Positions 1-10,110 of a stretch of 64,000 nt of DNA are shown here, piece by piece. Both the position numbers and the translations under genes were made by a program. How positions within the stretch are numbered: the first letter of the stretch is position 1; every line of letters starts with the position of its first letter. The notes beneath the pieces were generated by a model. The model worked only from the letters and a program-made list of their open reading frames with translations, searched no databases and had not been told where the DNA came from. This stretch comes from Halichondria panicea (lineage: Eukaryota; Porifera; Demospongiae; Suberitida; Halichondriidae): assembly GCF_963675165.1 (NCBI RefSeq), contig NC_087389.1, positions 4,400,830 through 4,464,829 of the forward strand, in the 5' to 3' direction.

Positions 1-376
1 CTTATTAGATTTAGAAAATAGTATGCTTTGGAACAGATTGCATTGCAGTGGTTGGTCCATGGGAGTTTGGTTGTCAAAACAATTCCTAGATCTCTTTGTT
101 GGTCACTGATTGAAGTTGGTGGCCATTAATAACGTAATTTGTGGTGTTTGTGCAGGCTAGTGAAATTCTGAATGTTGCACATTTGTTGTGGGTAAGAGTG
201 AGTTTCCATTGGTTGCACCAGGTTGAGATATTGTTAAGTGCAGTTTGTAGGGTATGTTGGCTTTCAGATGAGTCCATACACTGTAGTATCTTAGTGTCAT
301 CAGCGAAAAGGTATATACTTGGGTTGTATATACTTGGGTTGGCTGTACATGTCGGTAGGTCATTCACATAGATCAC
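1..376 (-). mobile_element. LINE reverse transcriptase fragment
   Basis: The minus strand encodes the C-terminal half of a non-LTR retrotransposon reverse transcriptase. The catalytic motif FADD is visible in the run LFADDTK, followed by the usual leucine-rich stretch and a CATF-type strand. Near position 90 the reading frame ends at a stop, but the similarity continues in another frame to the window edge (LGIVLTTKL), so the copy is frameshifted and dead. It is cut off by the window start. The clade (CR1/Jockey-like or other) cannot be decided from this piece. Confidence 0.8.
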
Positions 377-779
377 AAAGTAAGTAGTAGTCTAAGTATA
401 TTCCTAGTATACACACATGATAATTATCATGTGCATTATGCAGGCAAAATCGAGGAAACTCAAAGGGTGGGAAATGATTTCATTAATAATGCTCCTTTTT
501 GGAGGTTATGTTGTTAATAGGTATAGACCTATTGTCGGGTGAAAAATCAGCTTGTTTTGCCCATTCGTTCTCCTCTGGCAGCTGTCTGATTATACGTTCT
601 GTCTGATAATTGATACTTTACTCTAGCACAGGCTTGCAGTAACAATAATTATATCTATAGGTTTGTCCAGTTCTTTACTGTCTGCTTGAACAGTCCTAGG
701 ACACAATTACTGGTTGCATGGAGGCATGTCAGAGTTGAGAGGGGCTTTTTTTTCAGTAGAGTTTGAGGTGGACTGCTCG
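377..779. other. intergenic, nothing recognised
   Basis: No open frame, repeat or known motif that I can support lies between the LINE remnant and dispersed repeat A. Confidence 0.4.
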
Positions 780-1065
780 AGTTGCTCTGCAGCTTTGCCT
801 TTGGGGTAGTGCTGTTTTGCAGCAGTAGCATTGAGAAGAGAGTGTTTTTGCAACGTTAGGGGGGTGGGGCTGCTTTACGAGGAGCCCAACGCCAATTTTG
901 TGAGTCAAGCCATTCGTCGTGCCAATGACAGTAATCTTGAACGGTCAGATACTGGTGTCTTTGAACAGAGATGCATTAAGCAGCTGTGACCAGTAGTTTT
1001 TGTAGAAGCTGTGGTGTATTAGGGATATAAACTAGTTATAACATGTGCACTCGAGAGATAATGCA
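780..1065. repeat. dispersed repeat A, copy 1
   Basis: This stretch matches 46410-46770 in the same order. Shared blocks are a GGGTGGGGCTG run, a block around TTTTGTGAGTCAAGCCATT, the block AGATACTGGTGTCT, and GGATATAAACTAGTTATAAC. The two copies differ by many substitutions and indels, so it is an old interspersed repeat. No coding capacity is visible. Confidence 0.6.
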
Positions 1066-1149
1066 ATTAAAAGTGCACGGGTAAAATGCAGAGTTGAACA
1101 ATCAGCAAGCCGTTTAAGTCAGTAGGGAATTTCAAATCAACGCAGCAAA

Positions 1150-1325
1150 TTCAAATATTGAATGTTCAACTATATAAGTGAGGAATCTGAAATTCTACAA
1201 GCTTAAAAACTGAACCACTCGAAGCAACAGATTCAAATTCTTTTCCAAAGCAGATAGCAGATCGAAACATAATAGCGCAATTGGAGGGCATAAGTTATAT
1301 CCAGTCAGCGCTTGCAATGAAATTT
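1150..1325 (+). pseudogene. relic of fibrinogen-like receptor stalk
   Basis: A short stretch aligns with the coiled-coil end and domain start of the gene at 2129. It keeps the order CAGATTCAAA, a TTCCAAAGCAGAT block, AAACATAATAGC and a degenerate SYPVSSC region. It is riddled with indels and has no open frame. Part of the upstream region shared with other copies follows at about 1418-1475 and recurs at 4148-4213, so a whole unit including its promoter was duplicated. Confidence 0.6.
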
Positions 1326-2128
1326 CTGTCTAAAAACACTTAACATTATTGAAATGAGTACAACAAACATAATGACATGGACAGGTAGGGCAAGCCATTA
1401 TGTATATAGTCTACACAACATGCAGCTTGAACCATAACAGGAAATATTTAAGAACACCTGACCAATTTTTAGTGCTGCTGATCACATGATCTCCAGCGAC
1501 TCTAAAAAGTAGTTACCTCACCATGTTTAATCCACTAAGTGTGCTTTAAGTTGTTAATGAGCGTGCACACTTAAGTGTGGTTTAAAAGCAAATTGAGATA
1601 TTGAATGAAATGGATTCAAATATAGCCAGGTATATAAAACTGGTTTAACAGGTCAAGCTGTACAAATGGCAGGCTGTACACAAGGTTAGAGATCACGTGA
1701 CAGCACTAAATCCTTTAGAACAGCCAAAATCGTGTACTTTAATGCTGGTGCACATGGATGGACTCTTGGTTACATAATGCACTTGCGCATGCACCATGTT
1801 AACCTCAAGTTCATCCTCCTCGCAAACAGATAAAACACTTGACTATAGGTGTTGTCTAAATAATACATAAGCAGAGAATAAGTATAAGTGCATGTTTTTT
1901 CAATATATACAGTGTACCTATGGGTGCATCAGCATTATTTCCTTTTAGAGGTACGTGTTGTAGACTTAGCCGGTCTATTGTTAGGTCTACTTTACATGTA
2001 ACAGTCAAATTACTTTACTGCAACGTTTATACTCTAGCAATTTTGTTTAGAATTGCTCTATGCATGCAAGCCACAATACAGTATCAAAACAAGCTGGTCA
2101 TTAAGTTTGTACAGAACGTTGCATAAAT

Positions 2129-3312
2129 ATGAATGAAGTTATTAGTCATAGAAATGTTGCGTATGGTATTAACAGTAACAGAGAGGACAACTCTTATGAA
2201 ATAGTCTCACCGGATGATAGCACCCTCCCACAAGATAACGTAGAAGAGGACCTCGATCCTACAACAGGCAAAGAAATGTCAGTCAAAGTGCGATTGAATT
2301 GCTATTTTATTGTCACCATCTTAGCTCTAGTGATAGCTGTCCTTTCTCTGATAGTGGCTTCGATAGGAGTGAGTTATGAATCTCTGATCAATAACTTGAA
2401 GCAGGAAATTCAAAAAGTGAATTTTCAACTAAATCACACAAACCAACAGATTCAAACTCTATTCCAAGCTAATCAAAACATAATAGCAACACTACAATTG
2501 GGTACCATAAGTTATCCAGTCAGCTCTTGCAGTGACATCCCTCAATACAAACCATCTGGAGAGTTCTGGATTGCGACTGACAGTACTAGCTCTCCTGTTC
2601 AGGTCTACTGTGACATGAACCGAACAAGCTGTAGCTGCAACACTACAGGAGGATGGATGAGGGTATAGCCAACCTTGACATGACTGACCCCAACCAAAAC
2701 TGCCCAGATGGATTCAGACTGGTGAACAGGACAACACCACCACTGCGTACTTGTGGCGGACCTGGACCAGCAGGATGTGTATCTGCTACCTATCCAACTT
2801 ATGGGGTGGAGTACTCTCGAGTTTGTGGGAAAGTGATTGGCTATCAAGACAAGACTCCAGATGCGTTTTATTCGTATTTTGATAATAGAGCATTGTCTAT
2901 TGATGATGTTTACGTTGATGGTGTCAGCCTAACTCATGGACTGTCACCTCGTCAGCACATTTGGACGTTTGCTAACGCAATCGATGAAGTTCACTCGGAT
3001 CACTATGTATGCCCTTGCTCAAGACCTGACCTCCCCTACACTGGAATTGTACCTTCCTTTGTCGGTCAGGACTATTTCTGTGAAACTGGAAGCCGACAAC
3101 TAAGTAATCTTATCTTCTATCCTGATGATCCACTCTGGGACGGTCAGGGATGTGGGGGTACCAGTACTTGCTGTGAGTTCAACAATCCACCATGGTTCTG
3201 CAAGCAACTCCCTCAGCCAACTACAGACAATATCGAGTTGAGACGTTGTGCTGATGAAAACACTGAAAATGAAGACATAGCACTGCAGCTAGTGGAGATC
3301 TACATTCGCTGA
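2129..3312 (+). pseudogene. fibrinogen-like type II receptor, frameshifted
   Basis: This copy encodes a cytosolic tail (about 1-55) with tyrosines in NVAYGIN and NSYEIV, a membrane span (about 57-82), a coiled-coil stalk with NHT glycosylation sites, and a fibrinogen-like domain starting at SCSDIPQYKPSG. The first frame runs from ATG 2129 to a stop after GGWMRV (2668). The rest of the domain continues at once in another frame to 3312 and ends EIYIR. Compared with 5990-7168, the break is a two-base insertion (TA) near 2659. Everything after it is intact, including WDGQGCG, the CC pair and NNPPWFCKQL. It is either a very young pseudogene, a segregating null allele or an assembly error. No splice sites explain the break. 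Confidence 0.75.
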
Positions 3313-3354
3313 TTTATATTACGTACATTTGTGACTTAGATTAACATTTAACGC

Positions 3355-3665
3355 AAGCCATGCCCCTTCACACAAGAATTAGGATATGTCCACAGTGTGC
3401 ATATCGTATTGAGTGGTCCCAGTAGAATTTAATTACGTACTCACTCTGTCACGCCCACTCTATAGTTGGCATGGACAATTAGCTGCTCAGCCTATCAGAA
3501 TACTAGTGCATGACGTTATGTGGGTATAGTTTTTATGATACGAGTGAGTTAATGATGACGTTTTACAATCTGATTGGCGGCGCCAAGATCCTAGTGCAGG
3601 GGAAAACTCCGCATGCACACTATTGCGAGACCCTCTTTGTGTGAATGCATGGGGCATGGCCTAAT
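3355..3665. mobile_element. short inverted-repeat element
   Basis: The left end (CCATGCCCCTTCACACAA) and the right end (TTGTGTGAATGCATGGGGCATGG) are imperfect inverted repeats about 310 bases apart with no coding sequence between them. This fits a miniature inverted-repeat transposon. The target duplication is unclear, so the exact ends and the superfamily are uncertain. Confidence 0.5.
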
Positions 3666-4344
3666 TGCGAGATGGTACATTCCATCATTTGATGCCACGC
3701 CTAACTAGGCAAACACTACTGCACTCACTAGTAGACTTTTGCTAGGGAGGAATTTGATACTGCTTTGCACGTAGTTTTGGGACCAACGTTTCGTATTGAG
3801 TTCACTTGTAAGTGCATGTATATAATAAACTCGTGTGTTTTCAGGGAATGAACATCTTAATCACCTTCATCCATCGTTGTTATTGGTATGCTAATAACTT
3901 ATATAGATTTAGAAACTGTCACTCAGATAGAATAATTTAAAAACAATAATGTGCGTTCATCCATATAATTTCTAGGCAATAGTTAAATATAATTACCGGT
4001 ATGGTATTGGCTGTAGTAGTAGTATAAAGCTCTGGCACATTCAATGGAGGGTGTGAAATGAGCACATGCAATGGAGCTTATGAATATACATAATAGGCAT
4101 AATATACATAATATACATAATAGGCAGGCAGGGAAAACCACAGTGTACACAATAAACAGCTTGAGCCATAACAGGAAATACTTGAGTACACCTAGCCAAC
4201 TATTAAGCCAGAGGATAAGTCCTGAGTTCAAAATATACCTATATGGTAGCAATCAACTGAAACGTTTCTCTTTTATAGCACCTTTGTGTCCACGCAAGTC
4301 ACAATAATAATCTAAACAACCCAGCAATTAGAACGTTGCATCAT

Positions 4345-5435
4345 AATGAGTCATGTATGGTATTAACAGCAAAAAAATGAAAACGTTTATGAAAAAGTAT
4401 TAAATACCACCAGGTATAACACCTTCCCACAAAATAACATAGAAGAGGACCTCGATTGATCCAACAACAGGCAAAGAAATGTCAGTCAAATTAAAGTGCG
4501 AGTGAATTGTTATTAATTTTTATTGTCACCATCTTAGCCGTCTATAGTGATGGCTATCCTTTCTCTGACAGTGGCTTCGGTAGGAGTGAGTTATGAGAAT
4601 CGAGTTATGAATCCCAGATCAATAACTTGAAGCAGGAACTTCAAAAAGTGAATATTCACATTGTCAAACTAATTTACCGGTTTAAACTCTATTCCAAGCT
4701 AATCGAAACATACTAGCAACCCTATATAAATGATTGAAGTTATCCTGTTAGCTCTTGCTACTGGTTTGCGACTAAAAACTAGCTCTCTTGTTCAGATCTA
4801 TATACTACATGTGCATGCATGACATCGACCAAACACGCTGTAGCTGACACATCTCAACATGCATGACTGATCCCAACCAAGCCTTTCCAGATGAATTCAG
4901 ACTGGTAACCAGGCCAACTGGGGTGCCACCACTGCGTGCTTGTGGCAGCCCAGGATATGTGTGCAGTGGCAGATCCAGAGGGGTTCCAGGGGTTTCATTG
5001 AACCCCCGTTTTGCTCTTTCAAGTCTCTTATTGCTGGCTAAGGTTTTTTTTGGCTGAGTGAGCATTTTTTGAGGTTGCAGTAGTACAGTCGATCACACCT
5101 ACGTGGCTATTACTGTGTGGAACTAGCTCTCTAGGCCAGAAACAATTACACAAGTAGTGAAGACCTAGATGTCAGTATATCCTTTTTACTTTCAGATTAT
5201 TTATTATTTTGGGACAGTGCGTGGGCGTTATCCAAAATGTTGCGCTGTTGGAACCCCCCTTTTGGATCCGCCACTGGTGTGTCTACTACCTATCCGACTT
5301 ATGGGGTGGAGTACTCTCGAGTTTGTGAGAGTGATTGGCTATCAAGACAAAACTTCAGCTGCTTTTGAACCCATTATTTCTCAGGGCATTGTCTATTGAT
5401 GATATTTACGTTGATGGTATGAGTGTAACTCAATC
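4345..5435 (+). pseudogene. decayed fibrinogen-like receptor copy
   Basis: The sequence follows the gene at 5990 from its start (ATGAGTCATGTATGGTATTAACAG region) through the membrane span (about 4515-4600), the stalk (about 4620-4720) and the CSDIP region. It then continues through PDEFRLV to the GVEYSRV and DDIYVDGMSVT regions, where similarity stops at about 5435. Many small deletions and extra bases break every frame. A 313-base transposon (4964-5276) is inserted between the codons for the TCG..PG and STTYPTYG segments. The last third of the domain is missing. Confidence 0.85.
4964..5276. mobile_element. hAT-like miniature transposon
   Basis: The element has terminal inverted repeats beginning CAGTGGCAGATCCA on the left and ending GGATCCGCCACTG on the right. 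These termini (CAGTGGCGGATCCA type) are typical of hAT-like elements in many animals. It sits inside a receptor pseudogene, and comparison with intact copies shows the host sequence resuming immediately, with GTGTG present on both sides. It has no transposase frame. The eight-base duplication expected for hAT is not clean here. Confidence 0.75.
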
Positions 5436-5940
5436 AGTTTTGGTGTTGACGCCATTTTTATCGAAATGCACGTGTTGCTTCTGACGTGCAGGAAGATTTT
5501 CAATCACTAGAATGAATAAAATAATGCAACTATAAACTCACTATGTTTGACCCACTATAGGAGCTACAAGATGTCACGTCCTCCCATCAGTGTAGCATGT
5601 TTGTGGATCAATTTCTTTTCAAACCTTATCTCCATGCATGCATGTGCATCGTGCATGGTATGCCAGACACTGGTTCTAATTTACCTAACCAAAGCTTGTG
5701 TTTTAGGCACTTTCTTTATCCTGTATATGTGATTGCACATTTCAGTCATAATCACATGCGTGTTCATCTCAGGATGTGATCATGGTCATTGTTTGTTTCT
5801 CCGCTTCATATATATAGTTCAGCTTATATGTTAGGACATAGCTATGCAATTTACAGTACACATTCAATAAGAAGCCTGTCATAGCTGCATGCATGCGCTC
5901 CTGGAAGGAAATCCTTCGAAATGCAAGCCAACAACATTTG

Positions 5941-5947
5941 TATAAAA
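5941..5947 (+). promoter_or_regulatory. TATA box
   Basis: TATAAAA lies 49 bases upstream of the start codon of the intact receptor gene at 5990. This is a suitable distance for a short 5' leader. Confidence 0.5.
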
Positions 5948-5989
5948 CATGCCAGCAATTAAATTTGCACAGTATACGTTGGATCAATA

Positions 5990-7168
5990 ATGGAGGAAAG
6001 TATTATTAGTCACAGAAATGTTGCGTACAGTATTAACAGCAATGGAGAGGACAATGTTTATGAAACACTACCATCGCTGGGTGGCACCCTCCCACACGAT
6101 CTCCCGGAAGAAGACCTTAATGCAGCAACAGGAAAAGAAGTGTCGATCAAAGTGCGAGTGCTTTGCTATACTGTTGTCACTATCTTAGCTCTAGTGATAG
6201 CTGTCTTTTCTCTGATAATGGCTTCAGTAGGAGTGATTTATGAATCCCAGATTAACAAGCAGGAGATTCAGGAATTGAATATTCAATTGAACCACACACG
6301 CCAACGGATTCAAACTCTATTCCAAGCGGATCAAAACATAATAGCAACACTAAAATTGGAGGGTATAAGTTATCCAGCCAGCTCATGCAGTGACATCCCT
6401 CAATACAAACCATCTGGAGAATACTGGATTGCTACTGACAGTACTAGCTCTCCTGTTAGGGTATACTGTGACATGGACCGAACAAGCTGTAGCTGCAACA
6501 CTACAGGAGGATGGATGAGGGTAGCCAACCTCGACATGACTGACTCCAACCAAAACTGCCCAGATGGATTCAGACTGGTGTCCAGGACAACACCACCACT
6601 GCGTACTTGTGGCAGACCTGGACCAGCAGGATGTGTGTCTACTACCTATCCAACTTATGGGGTGGAGTACTCTCGAGTTTGTGGGAGAGTGATTGGCTAT
6701 CAAGACAAAACTACAGATGCTTTTGATCCATATTTTGATAACAGGACATTGTCTATTGATGATGTTTACGTTGATGGTGTGAGTGTAACTCATGGACAGT
6801 CGCCTCGTCAGCATATTTGGACATTCGCTAATGCAGCCGATGAAACTCGTTCGACTAATCTGGTGTGTCCCTGTACAAGACCTGACATCCCCTACACTGG
6901 AGTTGTACCTCCCTTCATCGGTCAAGACTACTTTTGTGAAACTGGAAGCCGACAAGAAATTTCCCGAATCTTTTACTCTGATGACCCACTCTGGGATGGT
7001 CAGGGGTGTGGGAGGGCCAGTACTTGCTGTGAGTTCAACAATCCACCATGGTTCTGCAAGCAACTCCCTCAGCCGACTACAGGCGATATCGAGTTGAGAC
7101 TTTGTGCCAATCTAGATGTAGACAATGAAAACACACCTCTTGAAATTATTGAGATCTATGTGCAGTAA
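5990..7168 (+). CDS. fibrinogen-like type II membrane receptor
   Basis: A single-exon gene encodes 392 residues. The cytosolic tail (1-58) has Y13 (NVAYSIN) and Y24 in YETL, followed by acidic patches. The membrane span is about 59-84 with basic residues just before it, so the protein is type II. A short stalk (85-122) carries an NHT glycosylation site. The extracellular domain (130-392) starts like a fibrinogen/intelectin domain (SCSDIP, PSGEYWIAT, VYCDMD, GGWMRV). It continues with a cysteine-rich part that lacks the classical ficolin ligand residues and ends DPLWDGQGCG, CCEFNNPPWF and EIIEIYVQ. The domain is a lineage-expanded type with no assigned ligand. A role as a lectin-like surface recognition receptor is inferred. 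The start fits the homologous copies, and a TATA box lies 49 bases upstream. Confidence 0.88.
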   Translation: MEESIISHRNVAYSINSNGEDNVYETLPSLGGTLPHDLPEEDLNAATGKEVSIKVRVLCYTVVTILALVIAVFSLIMASVGVIYESQINKQEIQELNIQLNHTRQRIQTLFQADQNIIATLKLEGISYPASSCSDIPQYKPSGEYWIATDSTSSPVRVYCDMDRTSCSCNTTGGWMRVANLDMTDSNQNCPDGFRLVSRTTPPLRTCGRPGPAGCVSTTYPTYGVEYSRVCGRVIGYQDKTTDAFDPYFDNRTLSIDDVYVDGVSVTHGQSPRQHIWTFANAADETRSTNLVCPCTRPDIPYTGVVPPFIGQDYFCETGSRQEISRIFYSDDPLWDGQGCGRASTCCEFNNPPWFCKQLPQPTTGDIELRLCANLDVDNENTPLEIIEIYVQ

Positions 7169-7263
7169 AAATGTGCTATGCATGCATGAATGTGTGTATA
7201 AATCACTGCATGTGTCTGCAGTTCATAGTTGTCTTTATTTATTGCATGTTCTGAGCTATATAC

Positions 7264-7490
7264 CATATAGCGCGAAATTCTCAAAGCACTTATATTTTGT
7301 GGAAGGGCCTCTAAAAGCATTTTGTTGCACAATGTTCGTGGGATGACTGCTTACCAAAAGCCACGCCTTTAATCTTTGCACGCTATAGCAGCAATTGAAG
7401 AATAATTTCGTGGACATAATTTTCGTGTAGGATTGCTAACCCACAAAATCAGCAAAAATTTGCGCTTTATACGATATACCTAAGCTGTGA
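7264..7490. mobile_element. miniature element, TATAGCGCGAAA termini
   Basis: The left end TACCATATAGCGCGAAATT and the right end AAATTTGCGCTTTATACGATA are imperfect inverted repeats about 220 bases apart. The interior has GTTCGTGGG and TTTCGTGG blocks, as does the element at 50475-50666. It does not encode protein. Confidence 0.5.
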
Positions 7491-7550
7491 CTACCTTCCC
7501 CATTATAGAGAGCTTCTGTATTGCATGTTCTGAGTACCTAACATAATTAA

Positions 7551-7573
7551 GGTTAGGGTTAGGGTTAGGGTTA
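7551..7573. repeat. interstitial telomere-type repeat
   Basis: The motif GGTTAG is repeated three and a half times without interruption, which is the animal telomere hexamer TTAGGG. It lies in the middle of genic DNA and is therefore interstitial. Shorter degenerate runs occur near 48340 and 63367. Confidence 0.8.
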
Positions 7574-7786
7574 TAGGCTTTACCTCGCGCATGCACAGCA
7601 GAGGTAAAGTGATTGCATAGTGTATGTGTGTCAGTTAATGGACACAAAATGAGAGCTGTTTGAGCTAACTAGGCAACACTTTCATGGACTGCTTTAAAGG
7701 CATGCATTTACATGCACTTAATAACATTAGATGCATGGGGCAACTTCCTGTGAAGTCAGTACAAATACAAGGCCAGTTATAAGGGA

Positions 7787-7921
7787 TCAGAGGAGGTCTG
7801 ACATGCGTGCACGAATCACTATAAGTTCAGTGCATTGATGTCATTGCGGTCACGTGATAATGTCCAGGCCAAATGCACTGAGCTTGTAGTGATTCGTGCA
7901 CACATGTCGGACCTCCTCTGA
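7787..7921. mobile_element. palindromic MITE, copy 1
   Basis: This 135-base element is almost entirely one hairpin: TCAGAGGAGGTCTGACATGC at the left is mirrored by CGGACCTCCTCTGA at the right, with CACGAATCACTA and TAGTGATTCGTG arms inside. AAGGGA occurs on both sides as a possible target duplication. A second full copy lies at 35459-35591. Confidence 0.75.
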
Positions 7922-8289
7922 CAAGGGATTATATATGAATATGCATAATACAATTATTGTACCATAATTATTATAGCTATAAGTACTGCTATAGCTCTAT
8001 CACAAGCATATTCAGTTATAACCCTGCGGCCCTCTGGCATTATGTCATCCAGTGCAATATAGGGCATGTTGCACTCGTGCTGGGCAATAACTAATACATA
8101 GTCATCGGTATAAGGAGATGTTCAAACATGCAGTGGTATGAATGTTGGCACGGTGAGGGGCGGCTCCACAGTTTACAAACCCCCTCCTCTTTCCCCTCGA
8201 GGAAATGGGGGGATATTACTACATCATTGGAATGTTAACTGCTAATGAGACAGCTTTATAGATTCATGATCATTATTTTAATAATTACA

Positions 8290-8445
8290 GGATTGTATTC
8301 GTTTTGCCGCTGTGCGATGAAGCTCAACGCACCACATGCATTTGGTTCGTATTTCAATAGCAGAGCATAAATATTGATAATGTTTATGTTGATGGTGTGA
8401 GTTTAACCCATAGACAGTCCCCTCGTCAGCACATCTGGACATGAA
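8290..8445 (+). pseudogene. relic of fibrinogen-like domain
   Basis: A fragment matches the middle of the receptor head: codons for the TFGSYFNSRA-like region, the conserved DNVYVDGVSLTH motif, and SPRQHIWT. A stop and a frame break are present, and neither the start nor the end of the gene is there. Confidence 0.7.
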
Positions 8446-8684
8446 TTTTGTTTGTGTGCAAACAATAAACTTCTATCAAATTTTGTCAGTTTTATACATA
8501 TATATCCCTGCACAAACATGGCCTCAACTACAAATGTATACTATAAAGTACATTGAGCTGCATGTACTTCCTTTTGTCAGTCAATACCACTCAGTCTGTT
8601 ATTACCCGAGGTGCGTAGTAGTCGCAGTATAGTAGTCGTCTTAGTTATTTGAGTTTGATAAAAGATAATATGACAGGGAGTGTG

Positions 8685-9330
8685 ATAAATATAGTGTGTA
8701 TCGAAATGCACACGAGGTCATCGACCAAATCCAAGTCAAAAAACAACAAATGAGGAAAAAGGAGAGCCTAAGATTGCTTTTTGCATTTCTATACAATAGC
8801 GGTGATTTATACATCAGTTTTAGTGCTTGTAGTTTTAGTGGTGTTATCTGCGGTAGCAATCATTCTTGTTTCTAAATACAAAGATGATTCCACTGCAAGT
8901 TCAGTAATGCTACAGAGAAACACTACTCAAGAGTTCCAAGCTCTTCAGATACAGATGAACGATGTGCAGCGTTTCAAGACTATATCAATTTCCAGTGCAT
9001 GAAGACTCATGACTCAACTTCATCAAACTTTCCAGAATAAAGTTTTTTTATTACACACAAGAAACTCAGAAACTTTTTGATGATCTCCACACACAGCTGA
9101 ATAATTCAAATTCCAGATTCAAGCTCTTCATTCTCAAACAGACCAGGAAGTTCAAACTCTTTAACTCGAACCATGCAAGATCTCCAGTCCCAGTACATGA
9201 TTTATTGTCCACCACCACTCAGGCTATTCTTACACGAATAAACTCTTCAACAAATGTGGAAATTTATGAGCTTCAATCAGAATCGAAGCATTTAACTTAA
9301 CCATGCGGATTGCCCTGGCTCTAAGGGTTG
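8685..9330 (+). pseudogene. decayed copy of long-stalk receptor
   Basis: This region follows the gene at 10111 from its SVYRNA-type tail (8693) through the membrane span (about 8800-8875), the SSVMLQRNTTQEFQALQIQ stalk and the later QAILT stalk, to the PCPGS region near 9320. Frame breaks occur from about 8760 on, and the head domain is absent. It lies about 1.4 kb upstream of the intact paralog, so it looks like a failed tandem duplicate. Confidence 0.8.
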
Positions 9331-10110
9331 GTAGATTATGCTGGTATACTTTTAAGCATAATAATATTATAGGCACATTGTTTAGGTGAGAATTATGCTG
9401 GCATAATTATATTATGGGCGCTTTTATAAAAATTACGAGAAGAATAATTACCCTCCGGAAGAGATACCTCGGGTCCCTGTGATTCTAGGCATACCAATAA
9501 TTTCTCGCTTGTTCCTGTTACACATTGGCTTACAAACACTCCTTTTTTCCGACGCCATGCGCATGCAAGCGAGGTTATTATACGATACGATACGATGTGT
9601 TTGTGTGTAGAGGTCTTCTAAAAATGCTTCATTCTCAAGACTATAGGCATGCAGGTTTTGGCCCGAACTACAGGTCAGTTGAGTTAGTAGTATAAACATC
9701 TGTAGGCCTGATGATGGGTGACTGAGGAAGATGTTCTTAATTGAAATTTATATGCATTAGCTTTCTATTTACCATTCACTTTTGCTCTATTTACCATTCA
9801 TTTTTATTCATTGTAAATGTATGGTGTATGTAGATCTATAATGATGATGTCTCTCCCAGCTAGAGTCTGAATGATATGTGTCAGTGTGCATCGTATACAG
9901 TATTGATTTACAATGTTTGAGGTACTGAAACAGTATCTATTAACAATAAAGTATTATGTGCATGTAAATCTACACATTTCAGGAAAATTGTATGGGCAAA
10001 CACTAGCTATGAATCACCGATCTCTCGTAGGGTAGCCAGACTGTTCATTTATCGGCTACAATAATAATCATTATAAGGATCAGTAATAATTTTGAGAGAA
10101 AAAATACGAC
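9331..10110. other. intergenic, upstream of long-stalk receptor
   Basis: No gene is visible. A stretch at about 9540-9640 resembles, in inverted orientation, the CGCATGCGCA and CGAGGT end of repeat B (26061-26612). The rest is AT-rich and unassigned. Confidence 0.35.

Noticed and set aside
6383-7063. 226-residue open frame antisense to the receptor at 5990
   Set aside because: It is a shadow of a conserved coding region; similar antisense frames appear at the paralogs.
7551-7573. TTAGGG run as a chromosome end
   Set aside because: It has only three and a half units and genes lie on both sides.
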